A DNA stretch of 64,000 nt, taken from positions 62,001 through 126,000 of the forward strand of contig NZ_RBXA01000002.1 of NCBI RefSeq assembly GCF_003634755.1, written 5' to 3'. The notes beneath the pieces are model-generated. The model saw only the letters and a list, made by a program, of their open reading frames with translations. It did not search any database and was not told where the DNA came from. The position numbers and the translations under genes were made by a program. The stretch comes from Flavobacterium limicola. Lineage in GTDB: Bacteria > Bacteroidota > Bacteroidia > Flavobacteriales > Flavobacteriaceae. Numbering within the stretch: the first letter of the stretch is position 1; each line of letters opens with the position of its first letter. Below are positions 54,619-64,000 of this stretch, one piece after another.

Positions 54619-55011
54619 CTAGTTTATTGCGGTTGTTATTTCGATAGGATTGGTTAAAATTTTGTGTATCGGACATTTATCTGCAATGTTTACTAATCGG
54701 GCTTTTTGATAAGTGTCTAAAGCTCCGACTAATTGAATGTTGTGAATTATTTTGAATTTGTTTTCCACTGAATCAGTATCAAAAGTGACTTCAACTTTTA
54801 CATCGGTTAAATTCCATCCTTTTCAGTTGGCATACATGCGCAAAGTAATATACGTGCAAGCGGCTAGGGAAGAAGCCAGTAGTTCTTTTGGCTCAAAGCC
54901 TAAATCTTTTCCTCCGCTACTTTCAGGTTCATCAGAAATGATCAAATTTGTTTCGGATTCTATTTCCGTTTTGTAAAGTTCAGTACCAATGCTTGCTGTT
55001 ATCTTACCCAT
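54619..55011 (-). pseudogene. OsmC-family peroxiredoxin interrupted by an in-frame TGA
   Basis: The frame MGKITASIGTELYKTEIESE...ASSLAACTYITLRMYAN reads 62 codons, then TGA at 54823-54825. It continues in the same frame KGWNLTDVKVEVTFDTDS...YQKARLVNIADKCPIHKILTNPIEITTAIN to a TAG at 54619, 130 residues in all. Both OsmC cysteines, Cys52 (AACTY) and Cys113 (CPIH), are kept. The interrupted codon sits where CGA (Arg) is expected. One C-to-T change explains it, either a real inactivating mutation or a sequence error. Pirin overlaps its start by one base. Confidence 0.85.
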
Positions 55012-55898
55012 TATTTATATTTTTTATTTTGCTCCGGAAGTGGAACAAATTCAGTTTCGCCAGGAACTTTATCAAACGTTTGTAACAACCATTTTTCTTT
55101 GGCTTGTTCAATCAATTCTTTGGTTGAAGCGACAAAATTCCAATAGATAATTCGTTCTTCTGGAAAGGGTTCTCCTCCAAAAATATAAATTGTGGTGTTT
55201 GCTGCCATGTCAAAAGTACAGAGTTTACTGTCTTTGGCAATCAGAATTTGCTTTGGACCAAAAACATTTCCTTCACTTTCGATGCTGCCTTCTAAAATAT
55301 ACAAAGCGCTTTCGCCATATAAATGTTCGCCAATTATTACCGTTTGTGGCGTGGTGCTTTTTAATTCTAAGAGGTAAAGCGGACTGTAAACAGGGACAGG
55401 AGATTTTTTGCTAAGTATTTCTCCCGCAATCAGTTTACAAGCGATGTTGTCTATTTCCCATTCTGGAATTTGGTTTTCAGGAACGTGAAAAAACGAAGGT
55501 TCCATTTCTTCCAGCTCTTTTGGTAATGCCACCCAAATTTGAAGTCCGTGCAACATTTTATCAGAACTTCGCAAATACTCCGGAGTTCGTTCTGAGTGGA
55601 CGATTCCTTTTCCTGCAGTCATCCAATTGATTTGTCCGGGTTTAATTTCCATTTCCGTTCCCAAACTATCTCGGTGCATAATGCTTCCTTCAAACAGATA
55701 TGTCAACGTGGAAAGCCCAATGTGCGGATGCGGCGGAACATCTAAATTTTCGTATTCGCTCATGCAAGAAGGTCCCATGTGATCAATAAAGGCAAATGGC
55801 CCAACCATTCTTTTTTCTCGAAAGGGAAGCAATCGCCCAACCATAAAGTTGCCAATATTACTCGGGCGCTCTTCTATTATTAGTTTTATATTCGACAT
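55011..55898 (-). CDS. Pirin family protein
   Basis: Cupin-fold protein of 295 residues. The start ATG (55896-55898, MSNIKLIIEERPSNIGNF) was chosen because homologues begin there. Pirin motifs: PFAFIDHMGPS, the metal site DVPPHPHIGLSTLTYLFEG (His-x-His), HSERTPE, and QINWMTAGKGIVHSE. Some pirins are quercetinases, others regulators; none can be assigned here. Its stop overlaps the start of the OsmC frame (TAATG). Confidence 0.92.
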   Translation of the reverse strand: MSNIKLIIEERPSNIGNFMVGRLLPFREKRMVGPFAFIDHMGPSCMSEYENLDVPPHPHIGLSTLTYLFEGSIMHRDSLGTEMEIKPGQINWMTAGKGIVHSERTPEYLRSSDKMLHGLQIWVALPKELEEMEPSFFHVPENQIPEWEIDNIACKLIAGEILSKKSPVPVYSPLYLLELKSTTPQTVIIGEHLYGESALYILEGSIESEGNVFGPKQILIAKDSKLCTFDMAANTTIYIFGGEPFPEERIIYWNFVASTKELIEQAKEKWLLQTFDKVPGETEFVPLPEQNKKYK

Positions 55899-55954
55899 AT
55901 TAAGTGTTTTTAAATCTAAAAATAACGAAAATTGATCTGAGATCACTATTTCCT

Positions 55955-56470
55955 TTAGTTTATCCCGCTTAAACTTTTGTGGATGTGTTTGCGCTTGTGA
56001 TAGGTTTGTTTTAAATTTTGATTGCCCGAAATGATGCTGATATTTCCATCAATTTCTAACATTGCGAGTTTTACATCTTTAAAATATTCGATTCCATGTT
56101 CGCGCATGGCTTCTTTCAATTCATCAGATGTGATATTTAATTTGCTTAAAGTTTTAAAATCAAGATTTCCATCGTGTATCAGGATTTCTGGTTTTTCTTG
56201 CATGAAATCGCTAAATTTAGGATATTTAAACATTAATTTTTTTAAAATAAAATTAATAGTAAAAAGGACTGAAGCCGCCGCTAAGCCTCCCCATAAACTG
56301 GTATCATTTCCTACCATTGCATTTTGAACGGAGTTGCTGATGAGCAGAATTAATATTACATCAGCAGTGTTCAGTTGAGACAATTCTTTCTTGCCAAAAA
56401 GTCGCAAAGCGATAACCATAAAAAAATAAACGGCACTACTGCGAAGAATTATAGCAAAGTACTCGTTCAT
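55955..56470 (-). CDS. DUF421 (YetF-like) membrane protein
   Basis: Protein of 171 residues. The N-terminal third has three membrane helices (YFAIILRSSAVYFFMVIALRLFGKKELSQL, DVILILLISNSVQNAMVG), followed by a cytoplasmic YetF domain with PEILIHDGNLDFKTLSKLNITSDELKEAMREHGIEYFKDVKLAMLEIDGNISII. This is the DUF421/YetF family, with roles in spore or envelope biology in other bacteria but unknown here. It lies 57 bases upstream of the pirin gene on the same strand. Confidence 0.92.
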   Translation of the reverse strand: MNEYFAIILRSSAVYFFMVIALRLFGKKELSQLNTADVILILLISNSVQNAMVGNDTSLWGGLAAASVLFTINFILKKLMFKYPKFSDFMQEKPEILIHDGNLDFKTLSKLNITSDELKEAMREHGIEYFKDVKLAMLEIDGNISIISGNQNLKQTYHKRKHIHKSLSGIN

Positions 56471-56555
56471 TTTTTTAGGTTTACTATTTTGTTTTTAAAT
56501 TCAACAATAACCAAAACTTCGGTAAGTTTTTTACAAATTAAAGGTTAGCATAATG

Positions 56556-57938
56556 CTATTTTAAATCTGTTTTTTGTTTGAAGTTTTTTTCAATTGCTTT
56601 GATCATTTCGCCGGCAATATCTTTATTGGTAGCTCCTTCAATTCCTTCTAATCCTGGTGATGAATTTACTTCAAGCAATAATGGCCCTTTAGAAGAACGA
56701 ATGATGTCAACACCTGCTACTTTCAAATCCATAGCTTTCGTAGCTTTTATGGCAATACGTTTTTCCTCTGCGGTTACTTTTATAACTGATGCAGTACCTC
56801 CAAGATGGATGTTGGCTCTAAATTCGCCTGGCATTGCTTCACGCTGAATAGCGGCAACAACTTTTCCATCAATTACAAAACAACGAATGTCTTTTCCGTT
56901 AGCTTCTTTGATAAATTCTTGAACTAATATATTGGCATTTAAGCTTTTGAAAGCATTTATTACACTTTCTGCTGCCTTTTTCGTTTCAGCTAATACGACT
57001 CCTTTTCCCTGGGTTCCTTCGAGTAATTTTACGATTAAAGGAGAACCTCCAACCATTTTTATCAAGTCATCAGTATCTAAAGGAGAATTAGCGAAACCAG
57101 TCGTAGGAATTTCTACACCGTGGTTTAATAACAATTGCAATGAATACAATTTATCGCGTGATTGTGTAATGGCATTCGATGAATTCAAACAATACACTTT
57201 TAAGGCTTCAAATTGTCGTGTCAATGCGCATCCGTAAAAAGTGATGCTAGGCCTTATTCTAGGTATGATGGCGTCAAATTGATTTAGTATTTTTCCGCCA
57301 CGATAATGAATTTCTGGTGTTTTTGCATCCAGTTTCATGTAGCATTCCTTGATGTTCAGGAAGTGCATTTCGTGACCACGCATTTCACCAGCTTCCATGA
57401 TACGCTTGTTGCTGTATAATTCAGGATTACTGGCTAAAAGTCCGATTCGTAAACCAGAACTCGCTTTTTCCGAATTTTTATATAATTCTTTTAATGTGTC
57501 AGTTGTAGGTTGCCCCAAAAGATATTTTTGTTCGGGATCAACTAGAACTCTTCCACTCATAGCTTCACGACCTAAAAGCATTCTGAAACCCATAGAATCT
57601 CGATTGGTCAATGTCATTTCTATTGGCCACTGAGAACTTCCAATTTGTAGATTTGTTTGAATTACATAGCGTTGTTCTCTAAAACCACTGGAACTTTTAA
57701 CAATTCGTTTATCAATTAAAGGCGCTTCACAATGAATTACCGTTTTTAAATTATTTTGAATCGGGTTAATGTCAAATTTTACCCAATTGCTTTCATTTTT
57801 AATGAATGGAGCAATGTTTATAGCATGTAGAGCAGATGTTTTTGCACCCGAATCCACTCGGGCTTTAATAGTAGGAATTCCTAATTCTGGAAAAGAACAC
57901 CATTCTTCACTACCTAGAATAACTTTGTTATCTGACAT
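56556..57938 (-). CDS. rimK: RimB-RimK fusion: retropepsin-like peptidase plus ATP-grasp ligase
   Basis: Two-domain protein of 460 residues. Residues about 1-150 are the RimB/ATP-dependent zinc protease-type aspartic peptidase domain: [32 protein letters not shown] (DSGA active site) and [11 protein letters not shown]. Residues about 160-455 are RimK: a RimK N-domain, then an ATP-grasp fold with [23 protein letters not shown] and [23 protein letters not shown]. RimK adds glutamates to ribosomal protein S6 in other bacteria, and RimB removes them. Here both are one polypeptide. Perfect -7 box upstream. Confidence 0.93.
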   Translation of the reverse strand: MSDNKVILGSEEWCSFPELGIPTIKARVDSGAKTSALHAINIAPFIKNESNWVKFDINPIQNNLKTVIHCEAPLIDKRIVKSSSGFREQRYVIQTNLQIGSSQWPIEMTLTNRDSMGFRMLLGREAMSGRVLVDPEQKYLLGQPTTDTLKELYKNSEKASSGLRIGLLASNPELYSNKRIMEAGEMRGHEMHFLNIKECYMKLDAKTPEIHYRGGKILNQFDAIIPRIRPSITFYGCALTRQFEALKVYCLNSSNAITQSRDKLYSLQLLLNHGVEIPTTGFANSPLDTDDLIKMVGGSPLIVKLLEGTQGKGVVLAETKKAAESVINAFKSLNANILVQEFIKEANGKDIRCFVIDGKVVAAIQREAMPGEFRANIHLGGTASVIKVTAEEKRIAIKATKAMDLKVAGVDIIRSSKGPLLLEVNSSPGLEGIEGATNKDIAGEMIKAIEKNFKQKTDLK

Positions 57939-57971
57939 AAATTAATTTTATTAAATCTTTTTTTTAAAACT

Positions 57972-57979
57972 CAAATGTA
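57972..57979 (-). promoter_or_regulatory. -7 promoter box of the RimB-RimK fusion gene
   Basis: TACATTTG on the minus strand matches TAnnTTTG, 33 bases before the start codon. Confidence 0.5.
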
Positions 57980-58019
57980 AATATTTGTTTTTAAAAAAAG
58001 GGTATTTGCTGTAAAGAAT

Positions 58020-58053
58020 AAACCCGTTATGTTATAAAAACGTAACGGGTTTA
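58020..58053 (-). terminator. clpC terminator
   Basis: Stem AAACCCGTTA / TAACGGGTTT, 23 bases after the clpC stop codon. Confidence 0.8.
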
Positions 58054-58075
58054 TTACACGATAATTGCTTAATAA

Positions 58076-60622
58076 TTATAGGTTTGTTGGTTCTCCTGCC
58101 TTATGAACTTGCACAGTTAATTCTTGAGCGCCATCTTCAATATCCATGAAAATCTCATCTCCAGAACTAATTTTCGAAGTGATGATTTCTTCGGCAAGCG
58201 CATCTTCAACATATTTCTGAATGGCTCTTTTTAGTGGTCTTGCGCCAAATTGTCTATCGAAACCTTTCTCTGCAATAAAAGCTTTTGCTTTATCAGAAAG
58301 ATTCAATTGGTAGCCTAATTCAGCAACACGTGCAAATAATTTTTTCAATTCGATTTCGATAATCAAATCGATATCATGTTTTTCTAAAGCATTGAAAACA
58401 ATTACATCATCAATTCTATTTAAGAATTCAGGAGCAAAAGTTTTTTTCAATGCGTTTTCAATGATGCTTTTCGAATTATCGTCAGCTTGAGCTACTTTGG
58501 CAGCAGTTCCAAAACCAACACCTTGTCCAAAATCTTTTAATTGTCTGGCTCCAACATTTGAAGTCATGATAATTATAGTGTTTTTGAAATCAATTTTTCG
58601 ACCTAAACTGTCTGTCAAATAACCGTCATCCAAAACTTGCAATAGCATATTGAAAACATCAGGATGCGCTTTTTCAATCTCATCCAATAAAACAACACAA
58701 TATGGTTTTCTACGAACTTTTTCTGTTAATTGACCACCTTCTTCATATCCTACATATCCCGGAGGAGCTCCAACTAAACGAGAAATCGCAAATTTCTCCA
58801 TGTACTCACTCATGTCAATACGAATCAATGCATCTTCAGAATCGAATAATTCTTTAGCCAAAACTTTAGCCAATTGGGTTTTACCAACACCAGTTTGTCC
58901 TAAGAATATAAAAGAACCAATTGGACGATTCGGATCTTTTAATCCGGCACGATTTCTTTGGATAGAACGAGCAATTTTCATTACCGCTTCTTTTTGTCCA
59001 ATAACTTTTCCTTCAATTAGTTCTGGAAGTTTAGCCAGTTTGTTGCTTTCTGTTTGCGCAATACGATTAACAGGAATTCCGCTCATCATAGAAACAACAT
59101 CAGCAACATTATCCTCGGTAACTTCAATTCGGTTATTTTTAGCGTCTTCTTCCCATTGTTCTTGGGCGATAGCTAAGTCTTTTTCAATACGCTTTTCGTC
59201 ATCACGAAGTTTGGCAGCCTCTTCGTATTTTTGTTTTTTCACTACAACATTTTTCAATTCCCGTACATCCTCTAGTTGACGTTCGAGATCTAAAATTTGT
59301 TTAGGAACTTCAATATTGGTAATGTGAACTCTTGAACCTGCTTCGTCTAACGCATCAATAGCTTTGTCCGGCAAGAAACGTTCAGACATATATCTATCCG
59401 TTAATTTTACACAAGCCTCAATTGCTTCTTGTGAATAGGTAACATTATGATGGTCTTCGTATTTGTTTTTGATATTATTCAAAATTGTAATTGTTTCGGA
59501 AACTGATGTAGGTTCCACAATTATTTTTTGAAAACGTCTTTCTAATGCACCATCTTTTTCTATGTATTGTCTGTATTCGTCTAATGTAGTTGCACCAATA
59601 CATTGAATCTCTCCACGAGCTAATGCTGGTTTAAACATATTAGAAGCATCAAGAGAACCTGTTGCGCCACCGGCACCAACAATAGTGTGAATTTCGTCTA
59701 TGAAAAGAATGATATCATCATTTTTTTCTAATTCGTTCATAACTGCCTTCATGCGTTCTTCAAATTGTCCGCGGTATTTTGTACCGGCAACCAGACTCGC
59801 CAAATCCAAAGTTACGACACGTTTATTGAATAAAGTACGAGATACTTTCTTCTGAATAATTCGTAACGCTAAACCTTCGGCAATAGCTGATTTTCCCACT
59901 CCAGGTTCTCCAATAAGTAATGGATTGTTCTTTTTTCTACGGCTCAAAATTTGAGAAACGCGTTCAATTTCTTTCTCGCGTCCTACAACAGGGTCTAGTT
60001 TTCCTTCTTCGGCCATTTCTGTTAAATCTCTACCAAAATTATCTAAAACTGGTGTTTTAGATTTTTTATTTGATTTATTGGCTGGATTGTTAAAAGTTCC
60101 TTCTTTGAGACTGTCATCTTGTCCTGAATCGTCATTATACGATTCGTTTCGTGGCAAGTTTTCTATAAAATCTTCTTCGTTTGGAGTCATGTTTAGATAT
60201 TGTTCTTTGGCTACGTCGTAATCAATTTTAAGTTTATTCAATAGCTTGGTTGTTGGATCGTTTTCGTTTCTTAATATGCACAACAATAGATGTGCAGTAC
60301 TGATGGAAGAACTTTGAAATACTTTAGCTTCCAGGAAAGTAGTTTTCAAGGCTCTTTCTGCTTGTCTTGTCAAGTGTAGGTTTTTCTTTTCGATATTTAC
60401 TTCTAAGCTTGGACTGGCAGGGCTTAGGATTTCCACTTTTCTACGTAAGTGGTCTAAATCAACATCCAGATTATTCAATATTTGAATTGCTTTACCATTT
60501 CCGTCTCTTAAAATACCCAACATTAAGTGTTCTGTTCCTATAAAGTCATGCCCTAATCGCAAAGCTTCTTCCTTGCTGTAAGTAATAACGTCTTTTACTC
60601 TTGGTGAAAAATTATCATCCAT
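58076..60622 (-). CDS. clpC: ATP-dependent Clp protease ATP-binding subunit ClpC
   Basis: AAA+ unfoldase of 848 residues that feeds substrates to ClpP. Order: N-domain double repeat (about 1-150), first AAA domain with GEPGVGKSA (about 236) and DEIHTIVGAGG, the middle UVR-type region with EEAAKLRDDEKRIEKDL (about 420-450), second AAA domain with GQTGVGKTQLAK (about 572) and LLDEIEKAHPD, then C-terminal D2-small domain. The UVR motif and N-repeat mark ClpC rather than ClpB. It is divergent from gyrA; a clpS gene elsewhere in the window may be its adaptor. Confidence 0.96.
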   Translation of the reverse strand: MDDNFSPRVKDVITYSKEEALRLGHDFIGTEHLMLGILRDGNGKAIQILNNLDVDLDHLRRKVEILSPASPSLEVNIEKKNLHLTRQAERALKTTFLEAKVFQSSSISTAHLLLCILRNENDPTTKLLNKLKIDYDVAKEQYLNMTPNEEDFIENLPRNESYNDDSGQDDSLKEGTFNNPANKSNKKSKTPVLDNFGRDLTEMAEEGKLDPVVGREKEIERVSQILSRRKKNNPLLIGEPGVGKSAIAEGLALRIIQKKVSRTLFNKRVVTLDLASLVAGTKYRGQFEERMKAVMNELEKNDDIILFIDEIHTIVGAGGATGSLDASNMFKPALARGEIQCIGATTLDEYRQYIEKDGALERRFQKIIVEPTSVSETITILNNIKNKYEDHHNVTYSQEAIEACVKLTDRYMSERFLPDKAIDALDEAGSRVHITNIEVPKQILDLERQLEDVRELKNVVVKKQKYEEAAKLRDDEKRIEKDLAIAQEQWEEDAKNNRIEVTEDNVADVVSMMSGIPVNRIAQTESNKLAKLPELIEGKVIGQKEAVMKIARSIQRNRAGLKDPNRPIGSFIFLGQTGVGKTQLAKVLAKELFDSEDALIRIDMSEYMEKFAISRLVGAPPGYVGYEEGGQLTEKVRRKPYCVVLLDEIEKAHPDVFNMLLQVLDDGYLTDSLGRKIDFKNTIIIMTSNVGARQLKDFGQGVGFGTAAKVAQADDNSKSIIENALKKTFAPEFLNRIDDVIVFNALEKHDIDLIIEIELKKLFARVAELGYQLNLSDKAKAFIAEKGFDRQFGARPLKRAIQKYVEDALAEEIITSKISSGDEIFMDIEDGAQELTVQVHKAGEPTNL

Positions 60623-60707
60623 AATATATATTTGATATCGTAAATTTAGTGAATTAGTGATAGAAAAACAAAAACCATTCCTATAAGAAGTCGTGTCAGC
60701 TAAGAGA

Positions 60708-60715
60708 CAAAAATA
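60708..60715 (-). promoter_or_regulatory. Possible -7 promoter box of clpC
   Basis: TATTTTTG on the minus strand, 85 bases before the clpC ATG. Confidence 0.4.
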
Positions 60716-60805
60716 ATCATAATATTAAAGTTAAATTTACCTTAAATTATTAACGAAAAACTAAGTTTAATTTGTTAATAAATCATTGAAATAAGTGTTT
60801 TAAAA

Positions 60806-60838
60806 TTGGTTTTAAAATTTCAAAAAAGCGTATATTGG
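60806..60838 (+). promoter_or_regulatory. gyrA promoter (-33 TTG and -7 box)
   Basis: TTG at 60806-60808 and TATATTGG at 60831-60838 (one base off TAnnTTTG), 22 bases apart, 40 bases before the gyrA ATG. Confidence 0.5.
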
Positions 60839-60878
60839 CACGTTTTGAAACTAATATAATTATTTAATATAACAACTT

Positions 60879-63521
60879 ATGTCTGAAGGAGAAAAGTTAA
60901 TTCCTATTAACATTGAAGATGAAATGAAAACGGCTTACATTGATTATTCGATGTCAGTAATTGTATCAAGAGCGCTTCCAGATGTTAGAGATGGCTTGAA
61001 ACCAGTACATCGAAGAGTACTATTTGGAATGCATGATTTAGGAGTTAACTCTAGATCAGCCCACAAAAAGTCCGCAAGAATTGTTGGGGAAGTTCTTGGT
61101 AAATATCACCCTCACGGTGACACCTCAGTTTATGATGCCATGGTTCGTATGGCTCAGGAATGGAGTATGCGTTATTTATTAATAGATGGTCAGGGTAACT
61201 TTGGTTCTGTGGATGGCGATAGTCCTGCAGCAATGCGTTATACAGAGGCTAGAATGCGTAAGATTTCGGAAGAAATATTGGCAGATATAGATAAAGAAAC
61301 GGTTGATTTTAAATTAAATTTTGATGATACGTTAGAAGAGCCAACTGTTATGCCAACGCGTGTTCCTACCTTATTAATAAATGGGGCAACGGGAATTGCA
61401 GTAGGTATGGCGACTAATATGCCACCTCACAATTTAACTGAGGTAATCAACGGTACGTTAGCTTTCATGGATAATAATGATATTGAGGTTGACGAGTTGA
61501 TGACGCATATTAAAGCCCCGGATTTTCCTACTGGTGGAATAATATATGGATATGAAGGCGTTCGTGAAGCATTCAAAACAGGTAGAGGGCGTATTGTGAT
61601 GCGTGCCAAAGTTGGTTTTGAAGAAGTTGATGGTCGTGAGTGCATCATTGTTACCGAAATTCCGTATCAAGTCAATAAAGCTGACATGATCAAGCGTACA
61701 GCTGATTTAGTAAATGACAAAAAAATTGATGGAATTGCGAATATTCGTGATGAATCGGATAGAAACGGGATGCGTATCGTTTATATTTTAAAACGTGATG
61801 CTACGCCAAACGTAGTTTTGAATACACTTTATAAATTTACACAATTACAATCTTCGTTTAGTGTAAATAATATTGCCATCGTAAAAGGGCGTCCGCAAAT
61901 GTTGAATCTGAAAGATTTGATTCATTATTTTATCGAACACCGTCACGATGTAGTGACTCGCAGAACGCAATTTGAATTGAAAAAAGCGGAAGCAAGAGCA
62001 CATATATTAGAAGGTTTGATCATTGCTTCGGATAATATTGATGAAGTAATTGCTTTAATAAAAGCTTCGAAAAGTACTGAAGAGGCAAGAGAAAAATTAA
62101 TCGAAAGATTCAAATTATCAGATATTCAATCTCGTGCTATTGTAGAAATGCGTTTGCGTCAATTAACAGGTCTTGAACAAGATAAGTTAAGAACAGAATA
62201 CGACGAAATCATGAAGTTAATAGAGCATTTGAAAGCTTTATTAGCGGATGTAAACTTGAGAATTGCTTTAATTAAGGAAGAATTGACTGAAATTCGTGAT
62301 AAATACGGTGATGAGCGTCGTTCTCAAATTGAATATTCTGGTGGTGATGTAAGTATCGAAGATTTGATTGCCGATGAAAATGTAGTAATTACTATTTCAC
62401 ATGCTGGTTATATCAAACGTACTAATCTTACGGAATACAAAACTCAGAATAGAGGTGGAGTTGGACAAAAAAGTGCAGGAACAAGAGATCAAGATTTCTT
62501 AGAGCACATGTTTGTGGCAACGAATCATCAATATATGATGTTCTTTACCCAAAAAGGAAAATGTTTCTGGATGCGTGTTTATGAAATACCAGAGGGAAGT
62601 AAAACAGCCAAAGGAAGAGCAATTCAAAACTTGGTAAATATTGAAAGTGATGATAAAGTAAAAGCATTTATCTGTACGCAAGATTTAAAAGATCAAGATT
62701 ACATAAAAAGCCATAACCTTATTATGGTAACTAAAAAAGGTCAGGTTAAGAAAACATCTTTAGAGAAATATTCTAAACCTAGAGTAAATGGAGTTGCTGC
62801 AATCACTATTAAGGAAGGCGATGAATTATTGGAAGCGAAATTAACTAATGGGGAAAGTCAAATTATTTTGGCCGTAAAATCTGGAAAACTAGTTCGTTTT
62901 GAAGAAACTAAAACCCGTCCGATGGGAAGAACAGCTTCCGGAGTTCGTGGAATTACACTTAAGGATGATAGTGATGAAGTAATTGGCATGGTTACTGTTG
63001 ATAAGGAAAATATTAATGATTCACAAATTTTAGTAGTAACTGAAAATGGATATGGTAAACGTACCAAATTAGTTGATGAAGATGGTGAAGATGTTTATAG
63101 AATTACTAATCGTGGAGGAAAGGGTGTAAAAACACTTAATATAACAGAAAAAACCGGAAAACTTATTTCGATAAATGCAGTTACTGATGCTGATGATTTA
63201 ATGATTATTAATAAATCTGGATTAACAATCAGAATGGCTATTGAAGATTTACGTGTAATGGGACGTGCTACCCAAGGGGTTAAATTGATAAATCTGAAAG
63301 GTAAAGATTCAATTGCAGCAGTTACCAAAGTAATGAAAGACGATGTAGCAGAAGTAGTTGTTGACGAAGATGGAAATGTTATCGAAACGGAAGCTATTGA
63401 AAGAGTGAAGCCAGTCTTAGAAGTTCTTGAGGACGAAGGTACGGAAGAGGATGAAGACGATTCTGAAGAGGATGAAATTGACGAGGACACTGAAGAGGAT
63501 GATTCTGATGATGAAGCATAA
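60879..63521 (+). CDS. gyrA: DNA gyrase subunit A
   Basis: Type II topoisomerase subunit that cuts and rejoins DNA, acting with GyrB to supercoil DNA. The 880-residue protein has the winged-helix breakage domain with catalytic Tyr121 (RYTEAR), the quinolone region [16 protein letters not shown], the tower and coiled coil, and six C-terminal beta-pinwheel blades including the GyrA box [10 protein letters not shown]. In that quinolone region Thr82 replaces the E. coli Ser83 and Asp86 matches Asp87. It ends in an unusually acidic tail of about 35 residues ([20 protein letters not shown]). Followed by a secreted repeat protein gene, 45 bases on. Confidence 0.98.
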   Translation: MSEGEKLIPINIEDEMKTAYIDYSMSVIVSRALPDVRDGLKPVHRRVLFGMHDLGVNSRSAHKKSARIVGEVLGKYHPHGDTSVYDAMVRMAQEWSMRYLLIDGQGNFGSVDGDSPAAMRYTEARMRKISEEILADIDKETVDFKLNFDDTLEEPTVMPTRVPTLLINGATGIAVGMATNMPPHNLTEVINGTLAFMDNNDIEVDELMTHIKAPDFPTGGIIYGYEGVREAFKTGRGRIVMRAKVGFEEVDGRECIIVTEIPYQVNKADMIKRTADLVNDKKIDGIANIRDESDRNGMRIVYILKRDATPNVVLNTLYKFTQLQSSFSVNNIAIVKGRPQMLNLKDLIHYFIEHRHDVVTRRTQFELKKAEARAHILEGLIIASDNIDEVIALIKASKSTEEAREKLIERFKLSDIQSRAIVEMRLRQLTGLEQDKLRTEYDEIMKLIEHLKALLADVNLRIALIKEELTEIRDKYGDERRSQIEYSGGDVSIEDLIADENVVITISHAGYIKRTNLTEYKTQNRGGVGQKSAGTRDQDFLEHMFVATNHQYMMFFTQKGKCFWMRVYEIPEGSKTAKGRAIQNLVNIESDDKVKAFICTQDLKDQDYIKSHNLIMVTKKGQVKKTSLEKYSKPRVNGVAAITIKEGDELLEAKLTNGESQIILAVKSGKLVRFEETKTRPMGRTASGVRGITLKDDSDEVIGMVTVDKENINDSQILVVTENGYGKRTKLVDEDGEDVYRITNRGGKGVKTLNITEKTGKLISINAVTDADDLMIINKSGLTIRMAIEDLRVMGRATQGVKLINLKGKDSIAAVTKVMKDDVAEVVVDEDGNVIETEAIERVKPVLEVLEDEGTEEDEDDSEEDEIDEDTEEDDSDDEA

Positions 63522-63566
63522 ATAAAAAAGAGAACAAGAATAATTATTAAACAAACATAGAATATT

Positions 63567-64000
63567 ATGAAAAGTAAATATGTATTACTAGCATCAGTAT
63601 TATTGATATCAGTAGCTACTTTTGCTCAAAAAGATCAAATAAAAGCGGCTGAAAAAGCGTTGAAAGGTGGTAAATCTCAAGAAGCAGTGACCATTTTGAT
63701 GGAAGCGGAGTCTTTAATAACTAATGCAACAGATGCTGAGAAAGCACAGTTTTTCTTTGTAAAAGGAAATGCTTTATTGGATTTGGCAAATAAAAATGTT
63801 GATACTGATACGAATCTTTCTCTTGCTGCAAAAGCATATCAAGATTTAATTGGTGCTGAGAAAGCTTCTGGAAAATCTAAATTCTCAACTCAGGCAGCAG
63901 CTTCAATTACAGATATTAAATTCAAATTGATAAACGGTGCAATTGCAGATTCAAAAATTGATAAACACTCTGATAGTGCTAAAAAATTATATGATGCTTA
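63567..64000 (+). CDS. Exported helical (TPR-like) repeat protein, 3' truncated
   Basis: Start of an exported protein with signal peptide MKSKYVLLASVLLISVATFAQ and a helical, Ala/Lys-rich mature part (KDQIKAAEKALKGGKSQEAVTILMEAESL..., then AEKAQFFFVKGNALLDLA). The spacing of small and large residues is like tetratricopeptide repeats. The frame is open at the window end after 144 codons, so the C-terminus is missing. It begins 45 bases after gyrA and may be co-transcribed. Confidence 0.85.
   Translation, partial: MKSKYVLLASVLLISVATFAQKDQIKAAEKALKGGKSQEAVTILMEAESLITNATDAEKAQFFFVKGNALLDLANKNVDTDTNLSLAAKAYQDLIGAEKASGKSKFSTQAAASITDIKFKLINGAIADSKIDKHSDSAKKLYDA

Noticed and set aside
58800-59279. 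159-residue frame antisense to clpC
   Set aside because: It is the opposite-strand shadow of the conserved ClpC coding region.
1-64000. Search for tRNA, rRNA, CRISPR, prophage, IS elements and known riboswitches
   Set aside because: None were recognised by eye; a covariance-model scan (tRNAscan-SE, Rfam) could still find small RNAs.

Overview
The window reads as an AT-rich chromosome segment of a Flavobacterium-like member of the Bacteroidota. The evidence is the gene set (rhodopsin with blh, a KdsA-linked outer-membrane protein, GH97, DUF1599 and BT_3928-type proteins) and the near absence of Shine-Dalgarno sequences. Many genes instead carry the Bacteroidota -7 promoter box TAnnTTTG 4 to 90 bases before the start codon, and this box fixed several start sites. 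No rRNA, tRNA, CRISPR array, transposase or prophage was seen.

Layout. 1-2870: the 3' part of dnaK, a small secreted protein, and a decayed second copy of the dnaK 3' end with its terminator. 2872-4611: beta-carotene dioxygenase (blh) divergent from a DTE-type proton-pumping rhodopsin. 4912-16035: a secreted zinc metalloprotease, CorA, the pta-ackA pair, a GH97 glucosidase and an M28 peptidase. 16072-31150: a PAS histidine kinase, kdsA, a YeeE/YedE pair, a two-gene cluster resembling animal ether-lipid turnover enzymes (TMEM86 and AGMO types), prmA-clpS, tpiA, redox proteins, folP, rlmH and lipoproteins. 31436-43184: nadC-yihY, priA, nnrD, a HipA-like kinase overlapping a DUF3037 gene, a flavoprotein, small enzymes, and an SH3 protein with a probable papain-like amidase domain. 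43290-44699: a probable glutamine-synthetase-fold amidoligase, convergent with it. 45164-50290: the threonine operon thrA-thrB-thrC, preceded by a 34-residue Thr-rich leader peptide. 50736-54260: hutH and a DUF47-Pit phosphate transport pair. 54331-57938: a stress/redox group (GNAT, OsmC with an in-frame stop, pirin, DUF421, RimB-RimK fusion). 58076-64000: clpC divergent from gyrA, then the start of a secreted repeat protein.

How the genes work together. Most are housekeeping (chaperones and proteolysis, replication, cofactors, LPS sugar, acetate metabolism, threonine synthesis). Light-driven proton pumping is supported by retinal formation from the adjacent blh. The strongest new-looking items are the threonine leader peptide on the thrABC operon, the amidase/amidoligase pair, the HipA-like/DUF3037 pair, the lysoplasmalogenase/AGMO-like operon and the duplicated dnaK tail. 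Three families of intergenic palindromic or dispersed repeats also occur.
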